This document shows positions 1 to 7,683 of a stretch of 36,470 nucleotides of DNA, in pieces. Source of the stretch: Halieaceae bacterium (GTDB taxonomy: Bacteria; Pseudomonadota; Gammaproteobacteria; Pseudomonadales; Halieaceae); the NCBI GenBank assembly GCA_030066555.1, contig JASJBK010000023.1:1-36470 (forward strand), given 5' to 3'. Under the pieces are notes generated by a model. The model had not been told where the DNA came from and did no database searches. It worked only from the letters and a program-made list of their open reading frames with translations. How positions within the stretch are numbered: position 1 is the stretch's first letter; every line of letters begins with the position of its first letter. The translations under genes and the position numbers were made by a program.

Positions 1-78
1 AAAGACACGCACTCCATACCAGGTACGCGTGGGAGGCTGTTTCCTGCCGCGAGTCGCATATCCCCCCAGGCCCTGCAT

Positions 79-1326
79 TCAAAGCGCCACGCCCTGCTTC
101 AAGCCAAACCGAGGCCCGGCAAATCGCGGGTTGGAATAGCGCGGGTCTTCATCAAAGGTAATAAAGCTTGCTTCACAGCCAGGGTGGAGGCAGCCAAGCT
201 CGCGCTCGGGGAAGATAAAGCGCCCCCCGATGGTCATCGCCTGCAACGCCTGGGTGGGCGTCATCGCGCCGATCTCGACGTGATGGGCCGCTTCCTGCGC
301 CACTCCCGTGAAGCCATCGGTTCCCAGCAATACGGTAACGCCGGCCGAATACAATTTCTGGATATTGGCGCGCTGCAGCGCATAGTGTTGTGGCCGCACC
401 GCCTGCAGGGCCTCGTCGCCCGGATCAAGCCTCGCGTAGCCGGCGGCCGCCAGGCCGTAAGTGCTGATAACGGCGGTTCCTGCCCCAACCAGCGCCGCCA
501 CCGTTTCATCACTTAGGATCAGCGGCGCCAGTTCAGATACGGATGTCAGAGGGTTATATCCCGGCAGGTGGGCCAACAGATCAACGCCCGCCCTGGCTGC
601 AACGCGCGCGTCGTATTCGGTCTCCACATGCGTAATTACCCGCAGATTTCGCTTGTGTATGGCCCTCACAATATCCGCAAATAGCTCCGGATCGAGGCCC
701 TTACTACCGTAGTAGGCGGGATCGTCCCTTCGAGCCGCGAACTCTTCTGAATGCAGCAGGTAGGTCTTTATGATGCCGGCGCCCTGCGCTTCGAGAAGAT
801 CCAGCGCCGCCTCCGTGGCCGGCAGTGAGTCTGCATAGTGAAAGGCATTGCCAAGAAACCGCTCCCGGGTCCAGCCCGGATACGCGTACTGGGTGAGCAC
901 TTCCACGTAGAGCCGCTCCGGATGCCCACCCGGTAGCGTCAAACCGCCCATGGCACATAGCACGTCGTAGGTGTCCGGGCGCGCAAAAAACGCCTCCGAG
1001 TCCTGGAAAGGCTCGACGATGCTCGTGGCATTGAGTACATAGAACTCGCCTCGCGCGGTAAAAACCGCACTGGCCTCCGCGCTGGGACTGGTCACGTGAT
1101 GATGAGGTTCCGCAAAGGGCGGTGTGACAAACGCACCAGCGAGATCTACTCGGCGTTCTATACGAGCCGGAGGAGGCGCATCGACGATGATGCCTCCCGC
1201 GACGAAGATCGAGCCTTCTACAAATTTTGAGCCAGTCCAGATGCGACCGTTCTCATAGGCGACGACGCCAGTGGCGGCAGCCTCCACGGCCACAAGGATA
1301 AGAAGAGAGCCCAGCGCCACCTTCAT
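79..1326 (-). CDS. secreted amidohydrolase-family metal-dependent hydrolase
   Basis: Amidohydrolase superfamily protein of 415 residues, substrate unknown. The frame stays open to 1479, but I chose the ATG at 1326. That start gives a clean signal peptide (MKVALGSLLILVAVEAAATG) and avoids running into the acetyltransferase gene that ends at 1385. Family features visible in order are the small N-terminal beta domain with ENGRIWTG, the metal-site HHH after PPFAEP, a lysine in IIKTYLLHSEE, histidines in VITHVETE and AHLPGYNP, the late aspartate in LLGTDGFTG, and the closing strand FITFDEDPR. This set fits imidazolonepropionase-like and prolidase-like amidohydrolases. The signal peptide implies action in the periplasm. 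A single-gene unit is likely, because the neighbour upstream is unrelated. The exact reaction cannot be read from the sequence. Confidence 0.85.
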   Translation of the reverse strand: MKVALGSLLILVAVEAAATGVVAYENGRIWTGSKFVEGSIFVAGGIIVDAPPPARIERRVDLAGAFVTPPFAEPHHHVTSPSAEASAVFTARGEFYVLNATSIVEPFQDSEAFFARPDTYDVLCAMGGLTLPGGHPERLYVEVLTQYAYPGWTRERFLGNAFHYADSLPATEAALDLLEAQGAGIIKTYLLHSEEFAARRDDPAYYGSKGLDPELFADIVRAIHKRNLRVITHVETEYDARVAARAGVDLLAHLPGYNPLTSVSELAPLILSDETVAALVGAGTAVISTYGLAAAGYARLDPGDEALQAVRPQHYALQRANIQKLYSAGVTVLLGTDGFTGVAQEAAHHVEIGAMTPTQALQAMTIGGRFIFPERELGCLHPGCEASFITFDEDPRYSNPRFAGPRFGLKQGVAL

Positions 1327-1384
1327 GCCACCGAGGCGACCTGCAGCAGCGTGACAACGACGATTCACTGCTGATCGCCATGAT

Positions 1385-1801
1385 CTAGCAGCCATGCATA
1401 AGCGCCCCCATACTGATTCGATCTTCCACCACAAACCCCAGGGACTCGTAGAAAGCTTGCACCTCACGATTGGCGGCACGAATCTGAAGATTGACTTTGA
1501 TACAGCCCATTTCCTTAAGCGATTCTACCGCTTGCTCAATCAGGCGTTTACCAATGCCACCGCGACGCCGGTCCTTGGCCACCGCGACGGCATACAACCA
1601 GCCACGGTGGCCATCGTAGCCGGCCATGCAGGCTCCAATAACTCGCCCCTTCTCCTCAGCGACAAAGATCAGGTCATCAACCAGCACTTTTGCCGCAATC
1701 ATGCGGGCGGGTTCGTTGTGTGGCGGATCGTCAGGAAAGGTCTCAGCCCACAGCTGCACCAACCCATCTCGATCGCCTTCCGTGTATTTGCGTACGAACA
1801 T
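1385..1801 (-). CDS. GNAT-family N-acetyltransferase, YpeA-like
   Basis: Small cytoplasmic GNAT acetyltransferase of 138 residues, the usual length for a single-domain member. The acetyl-CoA binding loop is seen as the arginine/glycine-rich stretch KDRRRGGIGKRLIEQ (about residues 76-90), preceded by the strand WLYAVAVA and followed by AFYESLGFVVED near the C-terminus. The segment MAGYDGHRGWLY closely resembles the GGYDGHRG motif of E. coli YpeA, so it probably belongs to that family. The acceptor substrate of YpeA-type enzymes is not established. The start is the ATG at 1801. Nothing in the flanks ties it to a pathway. Confidence 0.85.
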   Translation of the reverse strand: MFVRKYTEGDRDGLVQLWAETFPDDPPHNEPARMIAAKVLVDDLIFVAEEKGRVIGACMAGYDGHRGWLYAVAVAKDRRRGGIGKRLIEQAVESLKEMGCIKVNLQIRAANREVQAFYESLGFVVEDRISMGALMHGC

Positions 1802-1897
1802 AGAACTTACCTGTGACGATAACGCCAGGGGCCGAGGCGTTAGGCTTCTTGCGCCTTACCGGGCGGGTAGCCCCGGTAGCATACAAGCCTGCACTGG

Positions 1898-2308
1898 CTA
1901 CCTGGCATTCTCGACGGCCTCAATCTGCTTGAGCTCTTCGGGGGACAACGCTTTATAGCCCCGGGGATAGGGCCAACCGTAGCCCCAACGAAATTGGGTG
2001 GGCAAGTACGGCGTTCCACCGACTCTTACGCCTGCCAGCATCAGCGCAGCAATTTCCGGCTCGCCAACCGACGCCACGCACGCCTGCAGCTCCAGGTCTG
2101 CCGCCTCGCGCTCTGAATAGGTACCGCCACGCCAGTAGGCAAGGTCATGGGCCTGGCAGCAACTCAGCCAGAGTTCCTGCTGTTGCAGCGTGCCATCTGG
2201 GAAAGCGCTGCACCCATCGGATTCAAAGGGACGGATATCCGAGGCAGACAGCGGGAAACTTGCTACCAGGATCAAAGCAGGAATCAGTCTTCTCACCGAA
2301 TACGACAT
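1898..2308 (-). CDS. small secreted protein with phospholipase A2-type CCxxHD motif
   Basis: Predicted exported protein of 136 residues. A signal peptide covers about residues 1-22 (basic MSYSVRRLIP, hydrophobic ALILVASFPL, then SAS). The mature part contains SDGCSAFPDG followed by WLSCCQAHDLAYWRGG, with His54-Asp55. The CCxxHDxxY pattern is the calcium/catalytic helix signature of secreted phospholipase A2 enzymes, although the protein is short and the rest is not a classical PLA2. Several cysteines could form disulphides in the periplasm. Whether it is a true lipase, a degenerate relative or a binding protein cannot be decided from sequence alone. The ATG start at 2308 is the only one that gives an export signal. 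Confidence 0.75.
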   Translation of the reverse strand: MSYSVRRLIPALILVASFPLSASDIRPFESDGCSAFPDGTLQQQELWLSCCQAHDLAYWRGGTYSEREAADLELQACVASVGEPEIAALMLAGVRVGGTPYLPTQFRWGYGWPYPRGYKALSPEELKQIEAVENAR

Positions 2309-2528
2309 TTAGCGGCCACCGTCACGAAAATATCTAGCTCACCGGGCCAGCGCAGCGCTATCCCTCGATTAACGCGCCGGCGCCAGTCATCAAGGCCCAG
2401 GGTAATGGAATATACCAAGCATCATCAGGCCCCACCCTGGCAACGGCGTGGTATTTGCGAGCGCAAAACACCAGAAGCTGGCCTTCCACATCCCAGCGAT
2501 AAACAACCCTGATCAGGGATGCTCCCAA

Positions 2529-3053
2529 TCAGCCCGACGGGAAACTGGCGAAAACGTCCTCGCCGTCCCATTCGTTGGCGGCTTCTTGTACCAGTCGATA
2601 AAAGCCTGAAAGCGCGTCATCCGCCACGTAGATCTCCAGCATATGCCCGAGCAGGCGACGGGTATCGATGAAGGCAAACTCGGTGCCCACCCTGGCCCGG
2701 GCCCTTGCGGCAAGGGGAAAGCCCTGCTGCCCGTACTCCCCGACGGCTTCGTCAATGCTATCGACGAAGCAGGCCACATGGTGAATACCCTCTTCGCCAG
2801 GCGCATACATATCCCGAAACGGTGAAGCGCCCTCCCCCTCCTGCTGAACCAGCTCAAGCATCAGCTCGCCCCATTGACCATAAGCCGATGAATGAACGAA
2901 GTTGCCGGGCTCGCCCCGGTGCTCACACCAGTCCAGCTCGATGTTCTCAATCACATAGAACGGACCGGCCCCCAGCGTAGACGCCATGCGGGCGGCGGCT
3001 TCCCGTATGTCGTTGACGAAGTAGGCAATCTGGACCGGTTTATAGTTCAGCAC
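2529..3053 (-). CDS. VOC-superfamily (glyoxalase/dioxygenase-fold) protein
   Basis: Cytoplasmic VOC-fold protein of 174 residues. It has two beta-alpha-beta-beta-beta halves: an N-terminal one starting VQIAYFVNDIREAAARMASTLGAGPF and a second one starting GIHHVACFVDSIDEAVGEYGQQGFPL. Candidate metal ligands are the histidine in GIHHVACF and the glutamate in HMLEIYV, the usual positions for this superfamily. Related proteins act as epimerases, lactoylglutathione lyases or ring-cleavage enzymes, so the reaction stays open. The start is GTG at 3053, supported by an AGGAAG ribosome-binding site about nine bases upstream. It lies downstream of a histidine kinase gene but is separated from it by a terminator, so it is probably transcribed alone. 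Confidence 0.8.
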   Translation of the reverse strand: MLNYKPVQIAYFVNDIREAAARMASTLGAGPFYVIENIELDWCEHRGEPGNFVHSSAYGQWGELMLELVQQEGEGASPFRDMYAPGEEGIHHVACFVDSIDEAVGEYGQQGFPLAARARARVGTEFAFIDTRRLLGHMLEIYVADDALSGFYRLVQEAANEWDGEDVFASFPSG

Positions 3054-3115
3054 CCGTGTCTTCCTGTTCTCGAGGCGACCTATAGCAGTCTATACCAGCA
3101 CTATTGCGTGGGCAC

Positions 3116-3137
3116 AAAAAGGGGCGCCGAAGCGCCC
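3116..3137 (-). terminator. rho-independent terminator after the hybrid histidine kinase gene
   Basis: Read on the minus strand this is GGGCGC-TTCG-GCGCCC followed by CTTTTT: a six-pair GC stem capped by a stable UUCG tetraloop and a U tract. It lies 30 bases beyond the stop codon of the histidine kinase gene. The same stem with a TACG loop recurs downstream of two other minus-strand genes in the window. Confidence 0.85.
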
Positions 3138-3167
3138 GCTCCCAAAACATAGCTTCGACCCCAGTAT

Positions 3168-5375
3168 TCAGGGTAGGTGTCTCTCTGCCTCGCGTATCTT
3201 TTCGATCAGCTTTGCCTGCGTGAACGGTTTCATCAGGTACTGGCAGTAGTCGTCAGTCTCGGTCTGAATGTCGCCCGGGTGCCCGCTGACAAAAACGACG
3301 GGGAGCTGAGGCATCATTTTGCGCAGTGCCCGAAAGGTCTCGCGACCGTCCATTTGCGGCATGGCGATATCCAGCACCACGGCGCCAATCTCTGCGCCCC
3401 GCTCTTTGAGCAGCTCAAGCGCTATAGCGCCTCCCTCAGCCTGGATCACTCTCACGCCGCTAGCCTTCAGCAGCGCACTGGTCGTCTCGCGCACAGCGTC
3501 CTCATCATCTACCACCAGAATCGTCGAGGCAGCTGGCCGCGCAGGCCCCGCCGTGGCAATCGCCATCTCTTCTGCCGGCCCTGACAATGGCAGCAGAATC
3601 CGAAATCGAGCACCTTCGCCTGGCGCGGTGTCTACCAGCAGTGCTCCCTGGTGGGTACTCACGATGCCCAGCGCCGCTGACAGACCGAGCCCGTGGCCCG
3701 TCTTCTTGGTGGAGTAAAAAGGATCAAATATGTGACTGAGGGTTTCCTGGCTCATGCCCATACCGTTATCGCGAACATCCAGGTATCCGTAGCGGCCTGG
3801 TTGAACCGAACCCTGGTGATAAAAGGACGCCAGCGTCTCCTCGTTCATATCCGTGACCCCGGTCGTGAGTTCGACCCTGCCCCCGCCGGACCTGCAGGCA
3901 TCAGCCGCATTGATGGTGAGGTTCATGACCAGCTGTTCCAGCTGTGCCTGGTCACCTTCCACCCATACCGGCTGCTCGAGATCAAAATGCAGTTCGAGAC
4001 CACGGGGAAGCACCGCGGCATTGAGCAGCTGAGAAGTGTCCTGCACCAGGGCACTCAGCTCCAGAACCCGGACTGTCTTCGGCACTCGACCGGCGTAAGC
4101 CAGCAGCTGCTGCGTAAGCCGCGCCCCCCTGGCACTGGCATCGATCACACTCTGTAACAACGGATCGATTCGCGACTCTTTATTAAACTGCTTCGCCAGC
4201 TCTGCATTGCCGCTCACCGCCATCAGCAGGTTGTTGAAATCGTGGGCAATGCCACCGGCGAGCACTCCGAGGCTCTCAAGCCTTTGCATTTCCGCCACGT
4301 GCACCTGCAGTTCCTCTTTTTCGGTTTCATCCCTGATCTGACGGCTGACATCCTCGATCTGCAGGTAGTGGCCGGTCGCCTTGCCTATGTCATAGGCCAC
4401 CGGCGCCTCCCGTAGTTTCAGCCAGCGATGTTCACCCAATCGCGCCTGCACAACAGCTGTCGGTTCAACTCTGAGCAGATGTTTCAGGGTAGCCCCATCG
4501 ATGGATTCATCCTCGAGCTCAAGTCGCTCTCCCAGCCACGAATACACATCGGGGGTGAGCGATTCCGAGGCAACCCCCAGCACGGTCTCCAGCGCCGGGT
4601 TGGAAAAAAGCAGGTTTCCCTCCTTGTCGGTAACGGCGATACCGGTCGGCTGACCGCGGATAATGGTGGCGAGGGTAATCGAACTGAGTGAGAACAGCCC
4701 GGCGCCGTGAATGCCGACGATAAACAGGATCCCGGAAACACTGAAGGCGATGGCTGTGGGGTCTATGGGTACCAGATCATCGAAAAACGCGTACAGGGCG
4801 TTGGCGATTGAATTGACTGCGGCCGCCGCGAGCATGATGAGTATCTGCACGCGCTTGTTCGGCGAATCGACCTTGATCGCCAGGTAAATGTACAGGCTGA
4901 TAGTAAGCGTGACGAGGGTATAGCCGGAGACTGCATGGACCCACCAGATCCAGTGATACTGGTTTCGATCACCAATGACCTGAGTCAGGAACTGACCGTG
5001 CCAGGGGTTGCTGATCATGCCTATCCAAAGCAATGCCGCCAGCGCGAGTGGCGCATACACCCACCGGGACCTACCCCAGGCAAGCGGCTGCCCCTGGGCC
5101 TCGGCAAAGCGGAGGGCGAGCAACCACCAGGTCGACGGTACGAAGATTATTCCGGAGTAAAGAACGGCCACCGGGACCCAGGCGAACTCGGGATCAGTAA
5201 AGGCAAAGGTCAACAGGTCGCCGATGGCGAACAGCAGCGGCGGCGCGAATGTCATGGGTAGCGCGGGCCACATGACCGCAACCGGCCGGTGGCTCAACAC
5301 ATAGTAGTTCAGCCACAGCAGAATCAGCGCCGCAGCCAGACTTGGCGCTACAGAGAGATCCACGCTGTCATCCAC
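3168..5375 (-). CDS. hybrid sensor histidine kinase: 7-TM sensor, PAS, HisKA, HATPase, receiver
   Basis: Inner-membrane hybrid histidine kinase of 735 residues. About residues 1-240 are hydrophobic with seven likely membrane helices, resembling the 7TM N-terminal sensor module of histidine kinases. A PAS-like domain follows at about 240-350 (GIAVTDKEGNLLFSNPALE). The HisKA box LAGGIAHDFNNLL carries the phospho-accepting histidine near residue 377. The ATPase domain shows N, G1 and G2 boxes (NLTINAADAC, DNGMGM, GHGLGLSAALGI). The C-terminal receiver has DDED and the phosphorylatable aspartate in VVLDIAMPQMDG near residue 668. Start is GTG at 5375, with no clearly better alternative. No partner regulator is adjacent, so it probably signals to an unlinked phosphotransfer protein or regulates itself through the receiver. 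The ligand is unknown. Confidence 0.9.
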   Translation of the reverse strand: MDDSVDLSVAPSLAAALILLWLNYYVLSHRPVAVMWPALPMTFAPPLLFAIGDLLTFAFTDPEFAWVPVAVLYSGIIFVPSTWWLLALRFAEAQGQPLAWGRSRWVYAPLALAALLWIGMISNPWHGQFLTQVIGDRNQYHWIWWVHAVSGYTLVTLTISLYIYLAIKVDSPNKRVQILIMLAAAAVNSIANALYAFFDDLVPIDPTAIAFSVSGILFIVGIHGAGLFSLSSITLATIIRGQPTGIAVTDKEGNLLFSNPALETVLGVASESLTPDVYSWLGERLELEDESIDGATLKHLLRVEPTAVVQARLGEHRWLKLREAPVAYDIGKATGHYLQIEDVSRQIRDETEKEELQVHVAEMQRLESLGVLAGGIAHDFNNLLMAVSGNAELAKQFNKESRIDPLLQSVIDASARGARLTQQLLAYAGRVPKTVRVLELSALVQDTSQLLNAAVLPRGLELHFDLEQPVWVEGDQAQLEQLVMNLTINAADACRSGGGRVELTTGVTDMNEETLASFYHQGSVQPGRYGYLDVRDNGMGMSQETLSHIFDPFYSTKKTGHGLGLSAALGIVSTHQGALLVDTAPGEGARFRILLPLSGPAEEMAIATAGPARPAASTILVVDDEDAVRETTSALLKASGVRVIQAEGGAIALELLKERGAEIGAVVLDIAMPQMDGRETFRALRKMMPQLPVVFVSGHPGDIQTETDDYCQYLMKPFTQAKLIEKIREAERHLP

Positions 5376-5736
5376 CCGCGCAGATGCTTCCAGGTGCTTG
5401 CCTGGCCCTGCGTTTGCAACCTGCGGGGATGTACAAGGTACCGCTCCAACTCACACCGCCGCAGAAATACTGGCTTCATGATTGATAGCTACCTGATACC
5501 GATACTGTGTCGGCTGAAACTACCGCTATTTTCTTGCAGTGGCTACTATTATGCGCCTCTTTGAGGGTGAATTCCCGTGACAGTTCTAATTCACTGAGCG
5601 CACTAGCGTCGATTTACCGTGCAGGCAATCAAACGAACTGTCCCCCGAATTCGAAACCAGGTAGCCATGACACTAGTGATACTCGCTTCGCTTTGTTGAT
5701 CTTTGCCCGGAAGGCGCGGGACTCTCTAGCGTAAAA
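5376..5736. other. 361-bp intergenic stretch, AT-richer, containing a MITE-like element
   Basis: No convincing gene is present: short open frames here have neither ribosome-binding sites nor family features. The one structured object is the 84-bp inverted-repeat element at 5569-5652. The kinase promoter should lie in the part nearest 5376, but I see no strong minus-10/minus-35 pair. Confidence 0.5.
5569..5652. repeat. 84-bp element with 18-bp imperfect terminal inverted repeats
   Basis: The left end (5569-5586) reads GAATTCCCGTGACAGTTC. The right end (5635-5652) is GAATTCGGGGGACAGTTC on the other strand. The ends match at 15 of 18 positions and enclose about 48 bp without a gene. This is the layout of a small non-autonomous element (MITE or REP-like unit). 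A GAATTCGGGGACAGT-type end resembles, from memory, sequences near some Y1/REP-associated transposases; no transposase is present here. Confidence 0.55.
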
Positions 5737-6102
5737 TTACTCGTACTCACCGGTACCGACAAAGCCCACCATACGGCTTATCAGGTCTCCATCTTTCTCT
5801 AAAAAATACTGACCAAGTTGAGTCTGTTCGGTGTCATCAGGGCCCATCCCGCTGAATGCGACTGTGACACGTGTGACATTGGCAATGGTGTCGCTTTTAA
5901 CCACCTTCGCGGACCAGCCTGGAGCATTTGCACTAAACATGCCTACGTAATTACTCAAGGCAGCAATGCCATTTAGAGTTTCGGGAGTACGAGGATCGTC
6001 GTAGCTTATGTTCTCAGTGACCGAACTGGATATCTTTTGAAGTCGTGGTGTGGCTTCCTCAATTTGCCAAGCTTCAAAGAATTTGGCGACGCAATCAGAC
6101 AC
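5737..6102 (-). CDS. SnoaL/NTF2-like small protein
   Basis: Cytoplasmic protein of 121 residues with the pattern of an NTF2/SnoaL-like cone fold: an amphipathic N-terminal helix (VAKFFEAWQIEEATPRLQK), then NISYDDPRTPETLNGIAALSNYVGMF, where the DDPRT and GIAALSNYV segments are typical of such proteins, and C-terminal strands VTRVTVAFSGMG and QLGQYFLEKDGDLISRMVGF. Members bind or transform small hydrophobic molecules, and no substrate can be named. The start is GTG at 6102, favoured by an AGGAG ribosome-binding site about seven bases upstream. It follows a tiny lipoprotein gene, and the pair look like accessory genes. Confidence 0.75.
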   Translation of the reverse strand: MSDCVAKFFEAWQIEEATPRLQKISSSVTENISYDDPRTPETLNGIAALSNYVGMFSANAPGWSAKVVKSDTIANVTRVTVAFSGMGPDDTEQTQLGQYFLEKDGDLISRMVGFVGTGEYE

Positions 6103-6133
6103 GCTCTTCTCCTAATTCGATTTCACAGGCAGC

Positions 6134-6166
6134 GCATAACGCTTCGCAGCCTTGACTTGTTATGTG
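6134..6166 (-). other. attC-like short palindromic site between two small genes
   Basis: On the minus strand the site begins CACATAAC and ends GCGTTATGC, with CAAGTCAAGG and GCGAAGC inside. CATAAC and GTTATG are exact inverted complements, as the outer R boxes of integron attC sites are. The site is only about 33 bp, shorter than known attC sites, and lacks a clear L-prime box. It could therefore be a deleted attC or a chance palindrome. Confidence 0.3.
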
Positions 6167-6181
6167 TAGAAACGAACACGA

Positions 6182-6400
6182 CTAAAGCTCATCCTCCAAT
6201 ATCTCCTGGCGAGATTTTTCGTAATCCTCGTAGGATTCGCTGACTCGTTCCATGCACCGCTCCCGAACGGACTCCTGACTGAACTGGCATTCATGCATGT
6301 TGCCAGTCTGGACTGCTTCGTAGATGGACCTATTGGAGCAACCTATGAAAGCAGTCATGAATGTTGCTAGTAACAGGGCTGGAGCGAGAATCTTGTACAT
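6182..6400 (-). CDS. very small predicted lipoprotein
   Basis: Predicted lipoprotein of 72 residues. The N-terminus MYKILAPALLLATFMTAFIGC is a short signal sequence ending in a lipobox (FIGC), so Cys21 would be lipidated and the protein anchored to a membrane. The mature part is charged and probably helical, with cysteines in MHECQFSQ and VRERCMERV that could pair, and an acidic tail (EILEDEL). I recognise no family. The gene is flanked by perfect 10-bp inverted repeats (6158-6167 and 6409-6418), as discussed under findings. The ribosome-binding site is weak. Confidence 0.7.
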   Translation of the reverse strand: MYKILAPALLLATFMTAFIGCSNRSIYEAVQTGNMHECQFSQESVRERCMERVSESYEDYEKSRQEILEDEL

Positions 6401-6697
6401 AGGACTTCACACATAACAGCTGAGCATGTTTCCCAGGTGACATAACACTGGGACGCGAAACGTTGAGTTCATGACTTTGATTTTTGTTAGAAACCGAGAG
6501 TAAAACAAGCCTTTAGAAGGCCTAGGCCAAGTGGCCTAGCGACAAAGTGCGCCAACGGAACTAGCAATTTCACCATATTCGCTCAGCCCGTGATGGCTCA
6601 TAGAGCCCGAAAAGACAATGCATTCAATAGCTTGGGCTGAAAACGGTGCGTGGTTTTTCTTGGGGTCCCATGAAAAAGAGGATAGGCGCCGCCGAGT
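6401..6697. other. 297-bp gene-poor stretch
   Basis: No supported gene is seen. It contains one copy of the inverted repeat that flanks the small lipoprotein gene (6409-6418), a second GTTATG motif on the minus strand near 6441-6446, and a short perfect hairpin at 6522-6539 (CTAGGCC-AAGT-GGCCTAG) without a U tract. Base composition looks more AT-rich than the core genes. Confidence 0.45.
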
Positions 6698-7483
6698 CTA
6701 GACGTAGCGAACCGCGCCCCCGTCAACGCGTATGTTCTGTCCATGAATAAAGCCCGCCCGAGGGCTGGCAAGAAACACCACCAGGTCCGCTACTTCCTGG
6801 CGAGTGGCGATTCGCCTCTGGGGGTTCGGGAAGTCTTCTTCCACCAACTTCGCCAGAATCCCAGGCCAGTCGTCGCCCCAGCCGCGTTTGGCGGCTTTCG
6901 CGCGGTAACCGGCTTCGAGTTCCTCGGTATGTATCAAGCCCGGTGACACCGTGTTCACCGTGATACCGGTTCCCTCGACCTCGAGCGCGAGGCTGGCGGA
7001 AAGAGTCGCCAGGGCGCCCTTGGCGGTGTAGTAATGAGGCATGATCGCGTTGGGCTGATGGCTGCCGATGGTTCCCAGTTGAATCACTCGCCCCCAACCT
7101 CGTTCGGCCATGCCCGGCACGAGGGCGGTGGCGAGGCGCGCCGCTGAAAGAACGTTCTTCTGATACATATCCAGCCAGTCGGCTTCACTGGCGGTCTGCC
7201 ACTTGCCGCGACTGGCCGTGCCGTAGTTGTTGACGAGAATGTCCACGGGGCCGATAGCCTGCGACTGGGCAACGATGTCACGACAACCTGACTCAGTCGC
7301 CACATCGCCCCACACCGGACGAGCTGCGCCAACGTCAGACGCCGCCGCAGCGGCGCTATCTTCCGTCGCGCCGTGGAGTAGAACCAGGGCGCCTTCGGCG
7401 GCCAGGCTTTCGGCAATGACTCTGCCGGTTCCGCGATCTGCACCGGTTACCAACGCCCGCTTGTTCTTCAGTTCAAGATCCAT
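6698..7483 (-). CDS. short-chain dehydrogenase/reductase (SDR), classical type
   Basis: Cytoplasmic NAD(P)-dependent oxidoreductase of 261 residues, the normal size for a classical SDR. The cofactor motif is TGADRGTG near the N-terminus, followed by VNNYG and the catalytic set: a serine in the IQLGTIGS strand and YxxxK in HYYTAKGALATLSASLALE. The C-terminal signature VSPGLIHTEELE follows, and it ends with IRVDGGAVRYV. Substrate specificity cannot be read; sugars, acyl thioesters and steroids are all used by relatives. The frame extends to a GTG at 7519, but I prefer the ATG at 7483 because the protein then begins MDLELKNKRALVTG, where SDRs usually start. It lies just after a terminator, so it probably has its own promoter. 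Confidence 0.9.
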   Translation of the reverse strand: MDLELKNKRALVTGADRGTGRVIAESLAAEGALVLLHGATEDSAAAAASDVGAARPVWGDVATESGCRDIVAQSQAIGPVDILVNNYGTASRGKWQTASEADWLDMYQKNVLSAARLATALVPGMAERGWGRVIQLGTIGSHQPNAIMPHYYTAKGALATLSASLALEVEGTGITVNTVSPGLIHTEELEAGYRAKAAKRGWGDDWPGILAKLVEEDFPNPQRRIATRQEVADLVVFLASPRAGFIHGQNIRVDGGAVRYV

Positions 7484-7527
7484 CGCTATCGAACCAGCCC
7501 CTCCCCGCTTGTACCTCACACACTAAC

Positions 7528-7549
7528 AAAAAAGGGCGCCGTAGCGCCC
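7528..7549 (-). terminator. rho-independent terminator downstream of the diguanylate cyclase gene
   Basis: On the minus strand: GGGCGC-TACG-GCGCCC then six T residues. It is almost identical to the terminator beyond sucD at 9111-9131 and, like that one, follows a copy of the sucD tail. It lies between the diguanylate cyclase and dehydrogenase genes and insulates the latter. Confidence 0.85.
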
Positions 7550-7574
7550 TTCTCGATTCCCTGTAGGGAAAGGT

Positions 7575-7617
7575 TTACCAGCCAGTGATCTCCGCCATGG
7601 CGGAGCCGATGTCGGCC
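7575..7617 (-). pseudogene. duplicated 3' tail of sucD
   Basis: These 43 bases are identical to 9186-9228, the last 13 codons and stop of sucD (product [13 protein letters not shown]). The same frame stays open upstream for about 25 more codons, to a stop at 7692-7694, but those codons do not match SucD and no ATG or GTG start is present. It is therefore a remnant and not a gene. A near-copy of the sucD terminator follows on the minus strand, so tail and terminator appear to have been duplicated together. Confidence 0.85.
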
Positions 7618-7683
7618 GGGATGGGCGTATTGCTCCAATATTCCGTGAACTGCTCTCGAATTTGTGAACTCTGACGCCAGTTT

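Noticed and set aside
1327-1479. N-terminal extension of the amidohydrolase to 466 residues
   Set aside because: It would overlap the acetyltransferase gene and bury the clear signal peptide.
1859-1881. Hairpin TACCGGG/CCCGGTA after the small secreted protein gene
   Set aside because: The loop is long, there is no U tract on either strand, and it does not look like a terminator.
6522-6539. Perfect 7-bp hairpin CTAGGCC-AAGT-GGCCTAG
   Set aside because: Short, with no U tract and no gene end close by; likely chance.
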